Assembly (NCBI RefSeq): GCF_000934685.1
Contig: NZ_JYNQ01000001.1
Coordinates: forward strand, 3,026,501-3,090,500
Origin: Lacinutrix sp. Hel_I_90
GTDB lineage: Bacteria; Bacteroidota; Bacteroidia; Flavobacteriales; Flavobacteriaceae
Direction: 5' to 3'
DNA: 64,000 nucleotides
Position 1 is the first letter of the stretch; the number at the start of each line of letters is the position of its first letter. The translations under genes were made by a program, and so were the position numbers. The notes under the pieces are model-generated. The model did not search any database, was not told the DNA's origin, and saw nothing but the letters and a program-made list of their open reading frames with translations. Below are positions 9,601 through 17,238 of this stretch, piece after piece.

Positions 9601-10428
9601 CCCGTACCCTTAAGTGAATTGGCAAGCATTCGCTATGAAAAAGGACCTCAAGTGATTAAAAGTGAAGACACTTTTTTAGTTGGTTATGTGTTGTTCGATA
9701 AATTGGATGGCTTTGCAGAAGTAAATGTCGTTGAAAATGCACAAGCGCTTATTCAACAAAAAATAGATTCAGGCGAATTAGTAGTGCCAAAAGGCATGAA
9801 CTATACCTTTACAGGAACCTATGAAAATCAATTACGGGCAGAAAAAACCTTGTCTGTTGTAGTGCCCTTAGCACTGTTTATTATTTTCTTGATTTTGTAT
9901 TTTCAGTTCCGTTCTGTGGCGACATCATTTATGGTGTTTACAGGTATTACAGTGGCTTTTGCAGGTGGGTTTATTATGATTTGGTTATATGGTCAGGATT
10001 GGTTTTTAAACTTTAATGTGTTTGGAGAAAACCTGCGTGATTTATTTCAAATCCGTACCGTAAACTTAAGTGTTGCTGTTTGGGTTGGGTTTATTGCGTT
10101 GTTTGGTATTTCTACAGATGATGGTGTGATTATGGCAACCTACCTCAATCAAGTCTTTGATAAAAACAAACCAGAAAGTAAACTGGGCATACGAAAGTCT
10201 GTGGTAGAAGCTGCTTCAAAACGTATAAGACCCTGTTTAATGACAACGGTAACCACTACTTTGGCATTACTACCAGTATTAACCTCTACAGGCAAGGGGA
10301 GTGATATTATGATACCCATGTCTATACCTATTTTCGGAGGCATGATTATAGATGTGACGTCCTATTTTTTGGTTCCTGTATTGTATAGCTGGAAACAGGA
10401 ATTTCAACTTAAAAGAGCAGCAAAATGA
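6673..10428 (+). CDS. cusA: CusA/CzcA-type heavy-metal RND efflux pump
   Basis: A 1251-residue inner-membrane RND transporter that exports monovalent copper/silver or divalent metals from periplasm and cytosol through a tripartite complex. Visible features: N-terminal helix and periplasmic porter start (VDAIPDIGENQQIVFTKWEG), conserved GTMVDVGVILSENIIRHL in helix 4 (proton-relay Asp), MPALNEGSFLLMPTSMP in the second periplasmic half, a Met-containing PIETRLVMLQTGMRAPMG segment, and a C-terminal GISTDDGVIMATYLNQV. It is some 200 residues longer than E. coli CusA (about 1047), with extra sequence near residues 535-660 and in the second periplasmic loop. Residues 447-461 are a Q/N/T-rich insert made by a heptanucleotide repeat. 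It overlaps the TolC-type gene by four bases (ATGA), so the two are translationally coupled. The adaptor gene is about 7 kb away in the same island. Copper is the most likely substrate from context. Confidence 0.92.
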   Translation: MLNKAIKFLIENKLVAVLLLVLFVGWGTVNAPFNWDTGFLPSNPVAVDAIPDIGENQQIVFTKWEGRSPQDIEDQVTYPLTTSLLGIPGVKTIRSSSMFGFSSIYIIFEENIEFYWSRSRILEKLNSLPSGLLPEDVNPTLGPDATGLGQIFWYTLEGRDDKGNVTGGWDLQELRSIQDYYVKYALSSASGVSEVASIGGYVQEYQVDVNPELMRQYNIGLNEVVKAVKESNKDIGAQTLEINQAEYLVRGLGYVKSIEDIENAVVTSEDYTSIKIKDIGKVSLGPAARRGILDKEGAEVVGAVVVARYGANPMEVITNVKEKIKELSAGLPSKVLADGRRSQVTIVPFYDRTELIEETLSTLNEALTLEILITILVIIIMVFNLRASLLISGLLPVAIVMVFIAMKLFGVDANIVALSGIAIAIGTMVDVGVILSENIIRHLDEEEQQSTTNNQQLTTNQIVYNATAEVSGAIVTAVMTTIISFIPVFTMIGAEGKLFRPLAFTKTFALAASLVIALFLIPPFAAYLFRKRTLKKSFNYILNLVLIGLGVTAILYGFWLGFIVIAFGALSLWSLYFEKSEINIALAAFHYSLSKNAINIIISAFTIVFFLAEYWRPLGVDKNIFWNLIFVSVICFGLLGVFSLLRKFYSKILQWALAHKLVFLIIPTTLVVLGFVIMKNTGKEFMPALNEGSFLLMPTSMPHSGVEENKRVLQQLDMAVASIPEIKTVVGKAGRTESALDPAPLSMYENIIQYKPEYMLNENRERQRYKVNTDGEYVLKNGMALRAEQREAWQSLNAKEQLIPDNDGEFYRNWRPEIQSPDDIWNEIVRVTKLPGVTSAPKLQPIETRLVMLQTGMRAPMGIKVKGQDLKQIEAFGIQLENIIKQAEGVKKEAVFADRIVGKPYLLIDIDREKIARYGISIQDVQEVLKIAVGGMVLTQTVEGRERYGVRVRYPRELRANPTDLKQIYIPVSKGSPVPLSELASIRYEKGPQVIKSEDTFLVGYVLFDKLDGFAEVNVVENAQALIQQKIDSGELVVPKGMNYTFTGTYENQLRAEKTLSVVVPLALFIIFLILYFQFRSVATSFMVFTGITVAFAGGFIMIWLYGQDWFLNFNVFGENLRDLFQIRTVNLSVAVWVGFIALFGISTDDGVIMATYLNQVFDKNKPESKLGIRKSVVEAASKRIRPCLMTTVTTTLALLPVLTSTGKGSDIMIPMSIPIFGGMIIDVTSYFLVPVLYSWKQEFQLKRAAK
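8014..8048 (+). repeat. Heptanucleotide tandem repeat (YAACAAC)x5 in cusA
   Basis: Five 7-base units starting at 8014: CAACAAT, CAACAAC, TAACAAC, CAACAAC, TAACAAC. They code for a Q/S/T/N-rich cytoplasmic loop. Because seven is not a multiple of three, gain or loss of one unit would shift the cusA frame. Confidence 0.8.
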
Positions 10429-11660
10429 AACATATTAAATTGAATATAAAAGAAGGGGTTTTTCTTTGTGCTTTTCTCTTTGTTCTTAATGGCAATGCAC
10501 AGCAATTGGGAACCCTTATTGATGAAGCATTAACAAATAATCCAGAACTTCAAAAGTTTGAATTACAATACGGTATTGCTTCCGAAAAAGTGAATGAAGT
10601 CAACACCTTGCCTAACACCGAATTTGGTGTCGGTTACTTTGTGAGTGAGCCAGAAACACGAACAGGAGCGCAACGTTTTAAAGTATCGGCTAAACAAATG
10701 TTACCGTGGTTTGGGACCATTACATCAAGAGAAAATTATGTGAGTTCGTTGGCCGATGCTAAATACGAGGACATTGTTATCGCAAAGCGAAAATTGATGG
10801 CTTCGGTATCACAATCCTATTATAATTTATACGCCAACAAAGCTAAACAAGAGGTGCTAACCGAAAACATCAAACTATTAGAAACCTACGAAACCTTGGC
10901 ACTAACATCTGTTGAGGTAGGTAAAGCATCTGCTGTAGATGTGTTGCGTTTACAAATGCGCCAAAATGAAATGCAACAATTAAAAGAGGTTTTGGGTCAA
11001 CACTATCTAACAGAACAGACTACTTTTAATAAGCTTTTAAATCGCGAGAAGGATATTGTGGTAACTAGTGTAGACGATTTGATGATTCCTTTAGAAGAAA
11101 CGGAAATAAACACTAAAAATTTAGCATTACATCCGGAGTTAATTAAATACGAGAAACTCTATCAATCTGTAGAACAATCGGAAGTATTGAACCAAAAAGA
11201 AAACAGTCCAATGATTGGATTTGGATTGGACTATATCAATGTTGAAAGGCGACCAAATATGATTTTTAGTGATAACGGAAAAGACATTATTATGCCCATG
11301 GTATCCGTCTCCATTCCCATATTTAATAATAAATACAAATCACAAACAAAGCAAAATGAGCTGCAAAAACAAGAGGTTGTAGCACAAAAGCAAGAACGCT
11401 TAAATACCTTAGAAACGCTTTTAGATAAAGCCATTAACGAGAGGGTTTCTGCAAGAATAAGTTATGTAACACAATCAAAAAACTTAAAGCAAGCTCAAGA
11501 TGCAGAAAACATTTTAATTAGAAGCTATGAAACCGGAACGATTGATTTTAATGATGTGTTAGACATACAGGAATTACAATTGAAATTTCAAATGAACCAA
11601 ATCGAATCGGTGAAAACCTATTATGTGCAAACGGCAATAATCAATTACATAACAAACTAA
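10425..11660 (+). CDS. cusC: TolC family outer-membrane channel (CusC-like)
   Basis: A 411-residue outer-membrane efflux protein with an N-terminal signal (VFLCAFLFVLNGNAQQ; cleavage probably after NAQ). Two long helical repeats of the OEP type are visible: the first around LGTLIDEALTNNPELQKFE and the second from about residue 220 (ELIKYEKLYQSVEQSEVL), each followed by a beta segment (EFGVGYFVSEPE, MIGFGLDYINVE). It provides the periplasm-spanning tunnel for the RND pump. Start overlaps the last codon of cusA (ATGA). No lipobox, unlike E. coli CusC, so it is a signal-peptidase-I type member. Symbol given by role; sequence alone cannot separate copper from zinc/cobalt channels. Confidence 0.85.
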   Translation: MKHIKLNIKEGVFLCAFLFVLNGNAQQLGTLIDEALTNNPELQKFELQYGIASEKVNEVNTLPNTEFGVGYFVSEPETRTGAQRFKVSAKQMLPWFGTITSRENYVSSLADAKYEDIVIAKRKLMASVSQSYYNLYANKAKQEVLTENIKLLETYETLALTSVEVGKASAVDVLRLQMRQNEMQQLKEVLGQHYLTEQTTFNKLLNREKDIVVTSVDDLMIPLEETEINTKNLALHPELIKYEKLYQSVEQSEVLNQKENSPMIGFGLDYINVERRPNMIFSDNGKDIIMPMVSVSIPIFNNKYKSQTKQNELQKQEVVAQKQERLNTLETLLDKAINERVSARISYVTQSKNLKQAQDAENILIRSYETGTIDFNDVLDIQELQLKFQMNQIESVKTYYVQTAIINYITN

Positions 11661-11695
11661 AATTCAATAATTTATTAATAATTAAATTAAATATT

Positions 11696-12121
11696 ATGAG
11701 AACATTAGGAATTATTTTTTCAGTAGTGGGCTTAATGGCACTAAACAGCTGTCAGCAAGAAACAAACGTGCCTGAAATGCTTGAAAACACAGAAACAAGA
11801 AATGAGATTATGCAAACAATTGCCAATGATCAAAATTACATGGATGAATTTATGGAGAACATGCAAAACAATAATAATGCAATGCAAATGATGCGAGGTA
11901 ATAAACATATGATGGATATGATGCATGGCGAGCGTATGAGCATGATGAAAGATAGTACGATGAGAATGGATATGATGCATTCAATAATGAAGGACGGTAA
12001 AATGATGAATCACATGATGCAAATGATGCATAATGAAGGCATGATGAGTAACGATTGTATGCAATCCAGTATGAAGATGATGGACGATAAAGGAATGAAT
12101 ATGGGAGGCATGCATAATTAG
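11696..12121 (+). CDS. Methionine-rich lipoprotein, probable copper binder
   Basis: A 141-residue protein with a lipobox (LMALNSC, Cys at about residue 19) and an extraordinary content of methionine: about 37 of 141 residues, mostly as MM pairs separated by H, D or K (for example KHMMDMMHGERMSMMKD). Met and His clusters of this kind bind Cu(I) or Ag(I) in the periplasm, as in CusF/PcoE-like proteins; the family itself is not recognised. It follows the TolC-type gene by 35 bases inside the island, so a periplasmic copper sponge or carrier for the pump is the likely job (inference). The reverse strand opposite it shows long open frames only because of the skewed composition. Confidence 0.75.
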   Translation: MRTLGIIFSVVGLMALNSCQQETNVPEMLENTETRNEIMQTIANDQNYMDEFMENMQNNNNAMQMMRGNKHMMDMMHGERMSMMKDSTMRMDMMHSIMKDGKMMNHMMQMMHNEGMMSNDCMQSSMKMMDDKGMNMGGMHN

Positions 12122-12253
12122 AAATCAAACGAATGCGAACATTAAAATGAAGCAACTATGTTATAATTATGGATTGTATCAGTTCTAATTTTATTCTGGG
12201 CACTCTGGTATTTGAAAAAAGTAAAAACGAGTATTAATTTAAATTCAAAAACG

Positions 12254-12640
12254 ATGGACTATTATTTTAATAAAACAATAAAAGGCACTTTTGAAGCGGT
12301 TATTGAAAGGGTCACAGAAGGATTAAAAGATGAGGGTTTTGGTATTCTCACTGAGATTGATGTTAAAGAAACCATGAAAAAGAAACTTGATGTGGATTTT
12401 AAGAAGTACAAAATTCTGGGTGCCTGCAATCCGCCTTATGCCTATAAAGCTTTGCAGGCAGAAGATAAAATTGGAACCATGTTGCCATGTAATGTTATTT
12501 TACAGGAAATTGAAGCTGGGGTCATTGAGGTCGCGGCAGTAAACCCGATGGCATCAATGCAAGCAGTTAATAATACGGAATTAAAAGAAATTGCAGAGGA
12601 GATTACAGATAAACTTAAGGCAATAATAGAAGGGCTTTAA
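12254..12640 (+). CDS. DUF302 domain protein
   Basis: A 128-residue DUF302 protein: the text GFGILTEIDVKETMKKKLD and the KILGACNPPYAYKAL motif are diagnostic, and the LPCNVILQE strand follows. Function is unknown; the family often sits next to copper and sulfur-oxidation genes. ATG 12254 starts right at the domain; a TTG at 12212 in the same frame would add 14 residues. Further upstream the same frame reads a transmembrane-like stretch (LWIVSVLILFWALWYLKK, 12167-12220) that is cut from ATG 12158 by a TAA at 12164-12166, so the gene may once have coded for a membrane-anchored form. It lies between the Met-rich lipoprotein and the permease. Confidence 0.8.
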   Translation: MDYYFNKTIKGTFEAVIERVTEGLKDEGFGILTEIDVKETMKKKLDVDFKKYKILGACNPPYAYKALQAEDKIGTMLPCNVILQEIEAGVIEVAAVNPMASMQAVNNTELKEIAEEITDKLKAIIEGL

Positions 12641-12661
12641 TTGAATTAAACACCGCTTAAT

Positions 12662-13885
12662 ATGAACAACTTTCTAAAACAATGGTCCGAAGCAGCCTTT
12701 ACGACCACTGGATTTTTCTGGATGGCGCTTTGGGCATTTGCACTCGGCTATATCATAAGCAGTATGATACAGGTTTTTGTAACCGAAAAAAAGATGCAGG
12801 AAACCATGGGTAAAAATGAGGGCAAAGGTGTTTTACTCGGTACGTTTTTTGGGTTTATCAGCAGTTCCTGCAGTTTTGCCGCTTTGGCATCTACAAAATC
12901 CTTATTTAAAAAAGGAGCAAGTTTTATCTCGTCGATTGCCTTTTTGTTGGCATCCACCAATTTGGTCATCGAGCTTGGAATCATCATTTCCATTTTCCTC
13001 GGCTGGCAATTTGTCGTTGGTGAATATGTTGGAGGCCTATTATTAATTTTGATTTCTTGGATTTTAATCCGATTGATAAACCCCAAGAAACTCATTGAAA
13101 ATGCCCGGAAAAACTTAAAGAACCAAGACGATGATGATATGGACACTTCGAAATCTTGGAAAAAGAAAATACAATCCGAAAAAGGTTGGGCAAAAGTGTC
13201 CAAACAATACGGAATGGAGTGGAAAATGGTATGGAAAGACGTAACCGTAGGTTTTACAATAGCAGGAATCGTCGCTGCCTTTGTACCCGATGCATTCTTT
13301 CAAACCTTGTTTATTAATAGTGGCAACGGAAACACCGATTTTACATTTTTTGAAATCCTAGAGCATATTATTGTTGGGCCAGTTGCTGCCTTTATGACCT
13401 TTATTGGCTCCATGGGAAACATTCCTTTGGCTGCGCTGCTGTTTGGTAAAGGCGTAAGTTTTGCAGGTGTTATGGCATTTATATTTAGTGATTTAGTCGT
13501 TTTTCCAGTACTGCGTATCAATGCAAAATACTATGGTTGGAAAATGTCATTATTTATCGTCTTTTTATTATTTACTGCTCTAATAGGCACCTCTTTAATT
13601 TTACATTATTCTTTTGATTTTTTGAATATTTTACCCGACCCGTCACAGGTGAAAATTCAGGATAGTGACTATTTCAAGATTGATTACACTTTCTTTTTAA
13701 ACATAGCCTTTTTAGCACTTTCAGGGTTTTTAATTTATCTCGGATTTTTCAAAAGCACAGCGGTAAAACAAATGAAGGAAATGGCACCAAAAAGTCAATT
13801 GTTAGAAAATGTTTTGAAGTATGCTGCTTTAGTGTGTTACGTTTGGCTTGGTGGCGGATTAATGGTTAAATTCTTTATTCTTTAA
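12662..13885 (+). CDS. UPF0718/ArsP-type predicted permease
   Basis: A 407-residue polytopic membrane protein of the predicted-permease family pfam03773 (includes ArsP and YraQ). Seen: eight or more hydrophobic segments, the family signature SSSCSFAALASTKSLFKKGA (about residues 63-82) with its invariant Cys, and a central charged loop (about 140-190). ArsP moves organoarsenicals, while copies within copper/mercury islands have no established substrate. It ends two bases before the P-type ATPase start, hence one transcript. An unspecified metal or metal-thiolate exporter is the best guess from context. Confidence 0.75.
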   Translation: MNNFLKQWSEAAFTTTGFFWMALWAFALGYIISSMIQVFVTEKKMQETMGKNEGKGVLLGTFFGFISSSCSFAALASTKSLFKKGASFISSIAFLLASTNLVIELGIIISIFLGWQFVVGEYVGGLLLILISWILIRLINPKKLIENARKNLKNQDDDDMDTSKSWKKKIQSEKGWAKVSKQYGMEWKMVWKDVTVGFTIAGIVAAFVPDAFFQTLFINSGNGNTDFTFFEILEHIIVGPVAAFMTFIGSMGNIPLAALLFGKGVSFAGVMAFIFSDLVVFPVLRINAKYYGWKMSLFIVFLLFTALIGTSLILHYSFDFLNILPDPSQVKIQDSDYFKIDYTFFLNIAFLALSGFLIYLGFFKSTAVKQMKEMAPKSQLLENVLKYAALVCYVWLGGGLMVKFFIL

Positions 13886-13887
13886 AA

Positions 13888-14397
13888 ATGAAACATACGT
13901 ATCACATACACGGTATGACCTGCAATGGTTGTCGTAGTCACTTAGAAGAGACACTTTCTAAAGTAGCAGGCGTTTCAAAAGTTACTGTCGATTTAGAAAA
14001 GGCTGAAGCTACTATCGTAATGGAATCTCATATGCCTATTGAAGAATTTCAAGAAGCATTGAAAAAAGATGGTGGGCGCTATAGTATTCATAAATTAAGT
14101 GAGCAGCAGAACCATTCTAAATCTGAAAAAGAAGAAAAACCTATGAAACATACGTATCACATACACGGAATGACCTGCAATGGTTGTCGCAGTCACGTAG
14201 AAGAGACACTTTCTAAAGTAGCAGGCGTTTCAAAAGTAACGGTCGATTTAGAAAAGGCTGAAGCAAGTATTACAATGGAAACCCATATTCCTATTGATAA
14301 ATTTCAAGAAACTTTGAAAAAGGACGGTGGAACCTATAGTATCCATAAACAGGGAGAACACCATCATTCAACAGAAAAGAAAGAAGAACAAACAAAA
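13888..14397 (+). repeat. Tandem duplication of the HMA domain coding unit
   Basis: The unit beginning ATGAAACATACGTATCACAT at 13888 recurs at 14143, an offset of 255 bases (85 codons), and the copies stay nearly identical for about 65 codons, diverging only in the charged linkers. The second copy even retains an internal ATG. Confidence 0.9.
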
Positions 14398-16662
14398 GGA
14401 AAAGGCACCGGAACCTTTTACTGTCCAATGCACTGCGAAGGCGATAAAACTTATAATAAACCTGGCGACTGTCCTGTTTGCGGTATGGATTTAGTTGAAG
14501 AGCAAAACCTATCACATGTTACTACAGAACAATGGACCTGCCCAATGCATCCAGAAATTGTAAGGGATGAGCCAGGAAGCTGCCCTATATGTGGGATGGA
14601 TTTAGTGCCCATGCAACCCGATAGTTCAGCAGAAGAGAAGACCTATAAAAAACTATTAAAAAAGTTTAAGATTGCGGTAGTCTTCACATTGCCAATATTC
14701 CTAATCGCAATGAGCGAAATGCTTTCTAACAATCCGCTATACGATATCTTAGAACAAAAACAGTGGAATTGGATCCAATTTGCGTTATCTATTCCAGTTG
14801 TGTTTTATGCTACTTGGATATTTTTTGAGCGTGCCTACAAAAGTATCAAAACATGGAACCTCAATATGTTTACCCTCATAGGTATTGGTTCGGGTGTGGC
14901 TTGGTTATTTAGTGTGTTTGGGATGTTCTTTCCAGATATTTTTCCAGACCAATTCAAAACAGAATCGGGCGCAGTGCACGTTTATTTCGAAGCAGCAACA
15001 GTTATCCTTACGCTAGTGCTTTTAGGGCAGCTTTTAGAAGCGCGTGCACATAGTAAAACTAATTCTGCAGTAAAAGAGTTGCTAAAGTTAGCGCCTAATA
15101 AGGCCATAAAAATAGTAGATGGTGAAGAAGTGGAAGTTAGTATTGATAAGATCGTATTAAATGACATTCTAAGGGTTAAACCAGGCGATAAAATCCCTGT
15201 AGATGGCGTGATAACCGAAGGTGATACAACTATTGATGAATCGATGATTACTGGAGAGCCCATTCCAGTAAACAAATCGAAAGACGATAAAGTGAGTAGT
15301 GGTACTATTAATGGTAACCAGTCTTTTTTAATGAAAGCAGAAAAGGTAGGTAGCGATACCTTACTCTCTCAAATCATTCATATGGTAAACAATGCTAGCC
15401 GAAGTCGTGCACCCATCCAAAATTTAGCAGACAAAGTATCGGGTTACTTTGTGCCTGTGGTGGTCCTAATTTCTTTAATAACTTTTATAATTTGGGCTAT
15501 TTGGGGGCCAGAACCGGTTTATGTGTATGCCTTTGTAAATGCTATTGCTGTATTGATTATTGCGTGTCCGTGCGCCTTAGGATTGGCAACACCCATGTCT
15601 GTAATGGTTGGCGTGGGTAAAGGAGCTCAAAATGGCGTATTGATTAAAAATGCCGAAGCACTTGAAAAATTAGATAAGGTAGATATTCTTATCATTGATA
15701 AAACAGGCACGATTACCGAAGGAAAACCAACTGTAGAAAAAATAGGGGCTTTCAATGATGGCCTGCCTGAAGACAAAGTAAGTTTTAGTGAAAACGAAGT
15801 GTTGCAATACATCGTATCATTAAATAGTAATAGCGAACATCCATTAGCCGAAGCAACGGTTAAATATGGTAAAGAGCACGATACTAAAATTATAAAATCA
15901 GACGCATTTAGTGCCGTTACCGGTAAAGGTGTAGAAGCGACTATTAATAGCAAAAAAGTAGCATTAGGAAATCCTAAAATGATGGAATATGCCAATGCAA
16001 CCATCACTTCACCAATGGAAGAAGAAGCTAAAACCTATCAAAAACAAGGGAAGACAGTATCCTATCTATCAGTAGATAAAACAGTGGTGGGTTACGTAGT
16101 CATTGGTGATAAAATCAAGGCAACCAGTGCGAAAGCCATTAAAGAGCTTCAGGATAAGGGCATTGCGGTGATCATGTTAACTGGTGATAATCACGACACG
16201 GCGCAAGCGGTAGCAGCAGAACTTAAGCTTGCAGATTTTAAAGCAAGCATGTTGCCTGAAGACAAAATGAAGGAAGTAGAGAAACTGCAAGATCAAGGAA
16301 AGGTGGTGGCGATGGCAGGCGATGGAATTAATGATGCGCCTGCATTGGCAAAAAGCGATGTTGGTATTGCCATGGGAACTGGAACAGACGTGGCTATTGA
16401 AAGCGCAATGATAACCTTGGTAAAAGGCGATTTACACGGCATAGTAAAAGCACGAAATTTAAGTCATGCGGTGATGAAAAATATTAAGCAAAACCTGTTT
16501 TTTGCACTTGTTTATAATACGCTTGGTGTGCCTATTGCTGCGGGAGTGTTGTTTCCGTTTTTTGGATTATTACTATCACCTATGATTGCAGCCTTAGCGA
16601 TGAGTTTCAGTTCGGTTTCGGTTATTGCCAATGCCTTGCGATTAAGAACAACTAAAGTTTAA
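13888..16662 (+). CDS. copA: Copper-translocating P1B-type ATPase with duplicated HMA domain
   Basis: A 924-residue heavy-metal P-type ATPase that exports Cu(I) from the cytosol using ATP. Domain order: HMA1 (GMTCNGCRSH, about 9-18), HMA2 (same motif about 94-103), two heavy-metal-binding domains of the 'CPMH...CPICGM' type (about 177-205 and 216-243), eight membrane helices, CPC metal-binding motif at residues 560-562 (CPCALGLATP), phosphorylation motif DKTGT with Asp604, MLTGDN, and GDGINDAPAL. The CPC signature and Met/Cys-rich N-terminus support copper/silver. The two HMA units are nearly identical at DNA level with an exact 85-codon offset, a recent internal duplication. A typical family member has about 750-850 residues; the surplus is the duplication and the two binding domains. 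Strong family assignment. Confidence 0.95.
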   Translation: MKHTYHIHGMTCNGCRSHLEETLSKVAGVSKVTVDLEKAEATIVMESHMPIEEFQEALKKDGGRYSIHKLSEQQNHSKSEKEEKPMKHTYHIHGMTCNGCRSHVEETLSKVAGVSKVTVDLEKAEASITMETHIPIDKFQETLKKDGGTYSIHKQGEHHHSTEKKEEQTKGKGTGTFYCPMHCEGDKTYNKPGDCPVCGMDLVEEQNLSHVTTEQWTCPMHPEIVRDEPGSCPICGMDLVPMQPDSSAEEKTYKKLLKKFKIAVVFTLPIFLIAMSEMLSNNPLYDILEQKQWNWIQFALSIPVVFYATWIFFERAYKSIKTWNLNMFTLIGIGSGVAWLFSVFGMFFPDIFPDQFKTESGAVHVYFEAATVILTLVLLGQLLEARAHSKTNSAVKELLKLAPNKAIKIVDGEEVEVSIDKIVLNDILRVKPGDKIPVDGVITEGDTTIDESMITGEPIPVNKSKDDKVSSGTINGNQSFLMKAEKVGSDTLLSQIIHMVNNASRSRAPIQNLADKVSGYFVPVVVLISLITFIIWAIWGPEPVYVYAFVNAIAVLIIACPCALGLATPMSVMVGVGKGAQNGVLIKNAEALEKLDKVDILIIDKTGTITEGKPTVEKIGAFNDGLPEDKVSFSENEVLQYIVSLNSNSEHPLAEATVKYGKEHDTKIIKSDAFSAVTGKGVEATINSKKVALGNPKMMEYANATITSPMEEEAKTYQKQGKTVSYLSVDKTVVGYVVIGDKIKATSAKAIKELQDKGIAVIMLTGDNHDTAQAVAAELKLADFKASMLPEDKMKEVEKLQDQGKVVAMAGDGINDAPALAKSDVGIAMGTGTDVAIESAMITLVKGDLHGIVKARNLSHAVMKNIKQNLFFALVYNTLGVPIAAGVLFPFFGLLLSPMIAALAMSFSSVSVIANALRLRTTKV

Positions 16663-16682
16663 TATTAAATAGCAAATCAATT

Positions 16683-17165
16683 ATGGAAGATTCAAACCAA
16701 CATTCACAAAGTAAAAACTACAAAACATTCTTTTTAATGCTCGGTTGCTCATTTGTCACCATGTACATTACGATGTATTTAAATACTTATGCCATAGACC
16801 ACGTGTATTTTAGTTTAACCCGTTTTTATATGACCTGTTTGGGTATTTCGGCGATGGCTGTAATTATGTTATTGTTTATGCTAAAAATGTATAAAAATAA
16901 AAAGAAAAATAGGGCCATCTTTATTGGTAGTTTTGTGCTTTTTGTTAGTGCTTTAGGTTTGGTGAGAGCACAAAGCCCAATTATAGGCGATGTACTATGG
17001 ATGAAAGCAATGATACCTCACCATTCAATCGCGATATTAACCAGTGAAAGAGCAGATATTGAAGATCCGGAAGTTAAAAAATTAGCACAAGCGATTATTG
17101 AAGCACAACGAAAAGAAATTGGAGAAATGAAAGCCATGATTAAACGATTGGAAAATGAAAAATAA
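16683..17165 (+). CDS. DUF305 domain membrane protein
   Basis: A 160-residue protein with three hydrophobic segments in residues 15-100 and a C-terminal ferritin-like DUF305 half domain: LWMKAMIPHHSIAILTSERA followed by KLAQAIIEAQRKEIGEMKAM, carrying the family's HH and E-x-x-x-M-K pattern. DUF305 proteins are widespread in copper-resistance loci of Bacteroidota and Actinobacteria and are thought to bind metal, but no reaction is proven. It lies 20 bases after copA and 73 bases before the adaptor gene. Confidence 0.8.
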   Translation: MEDSNQHSQSKNYKTFFLMLGCSFVTMYITMYLNTYAIDHVYFSLTRFYMTCLGISAMAVIMLLFMLKMYKNKKKNRAIFIGSFVLFVSALGLVRAQSPIIGDVLWMKAMIPHHSIAILTSERADIEDPEVKKLAQAIIEAQRKEIGEMKAMIKRLENEK

Positions 17166-17238
17166 ACAGTTGACTTATGACTAGGTATGGTCTATGCAAG
17201 AGGTTTTTCGTGTAGGTTTTAAATATTAAAAAATAACG

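Noticed and set aside
11741-12155. His/Ser/Tyr/Cys-rich minus-strand frames opposite the Met-rich lipoprotein
   Set aside because: They arise from the ATG-rich composition of the sense strand, with CAT and ATC codons on the other strand.
12748-13203. 151-codon minus-strand frame opposite the permease
   Set aside because: Shadow of the permease; codon pattern follows the sense gene.
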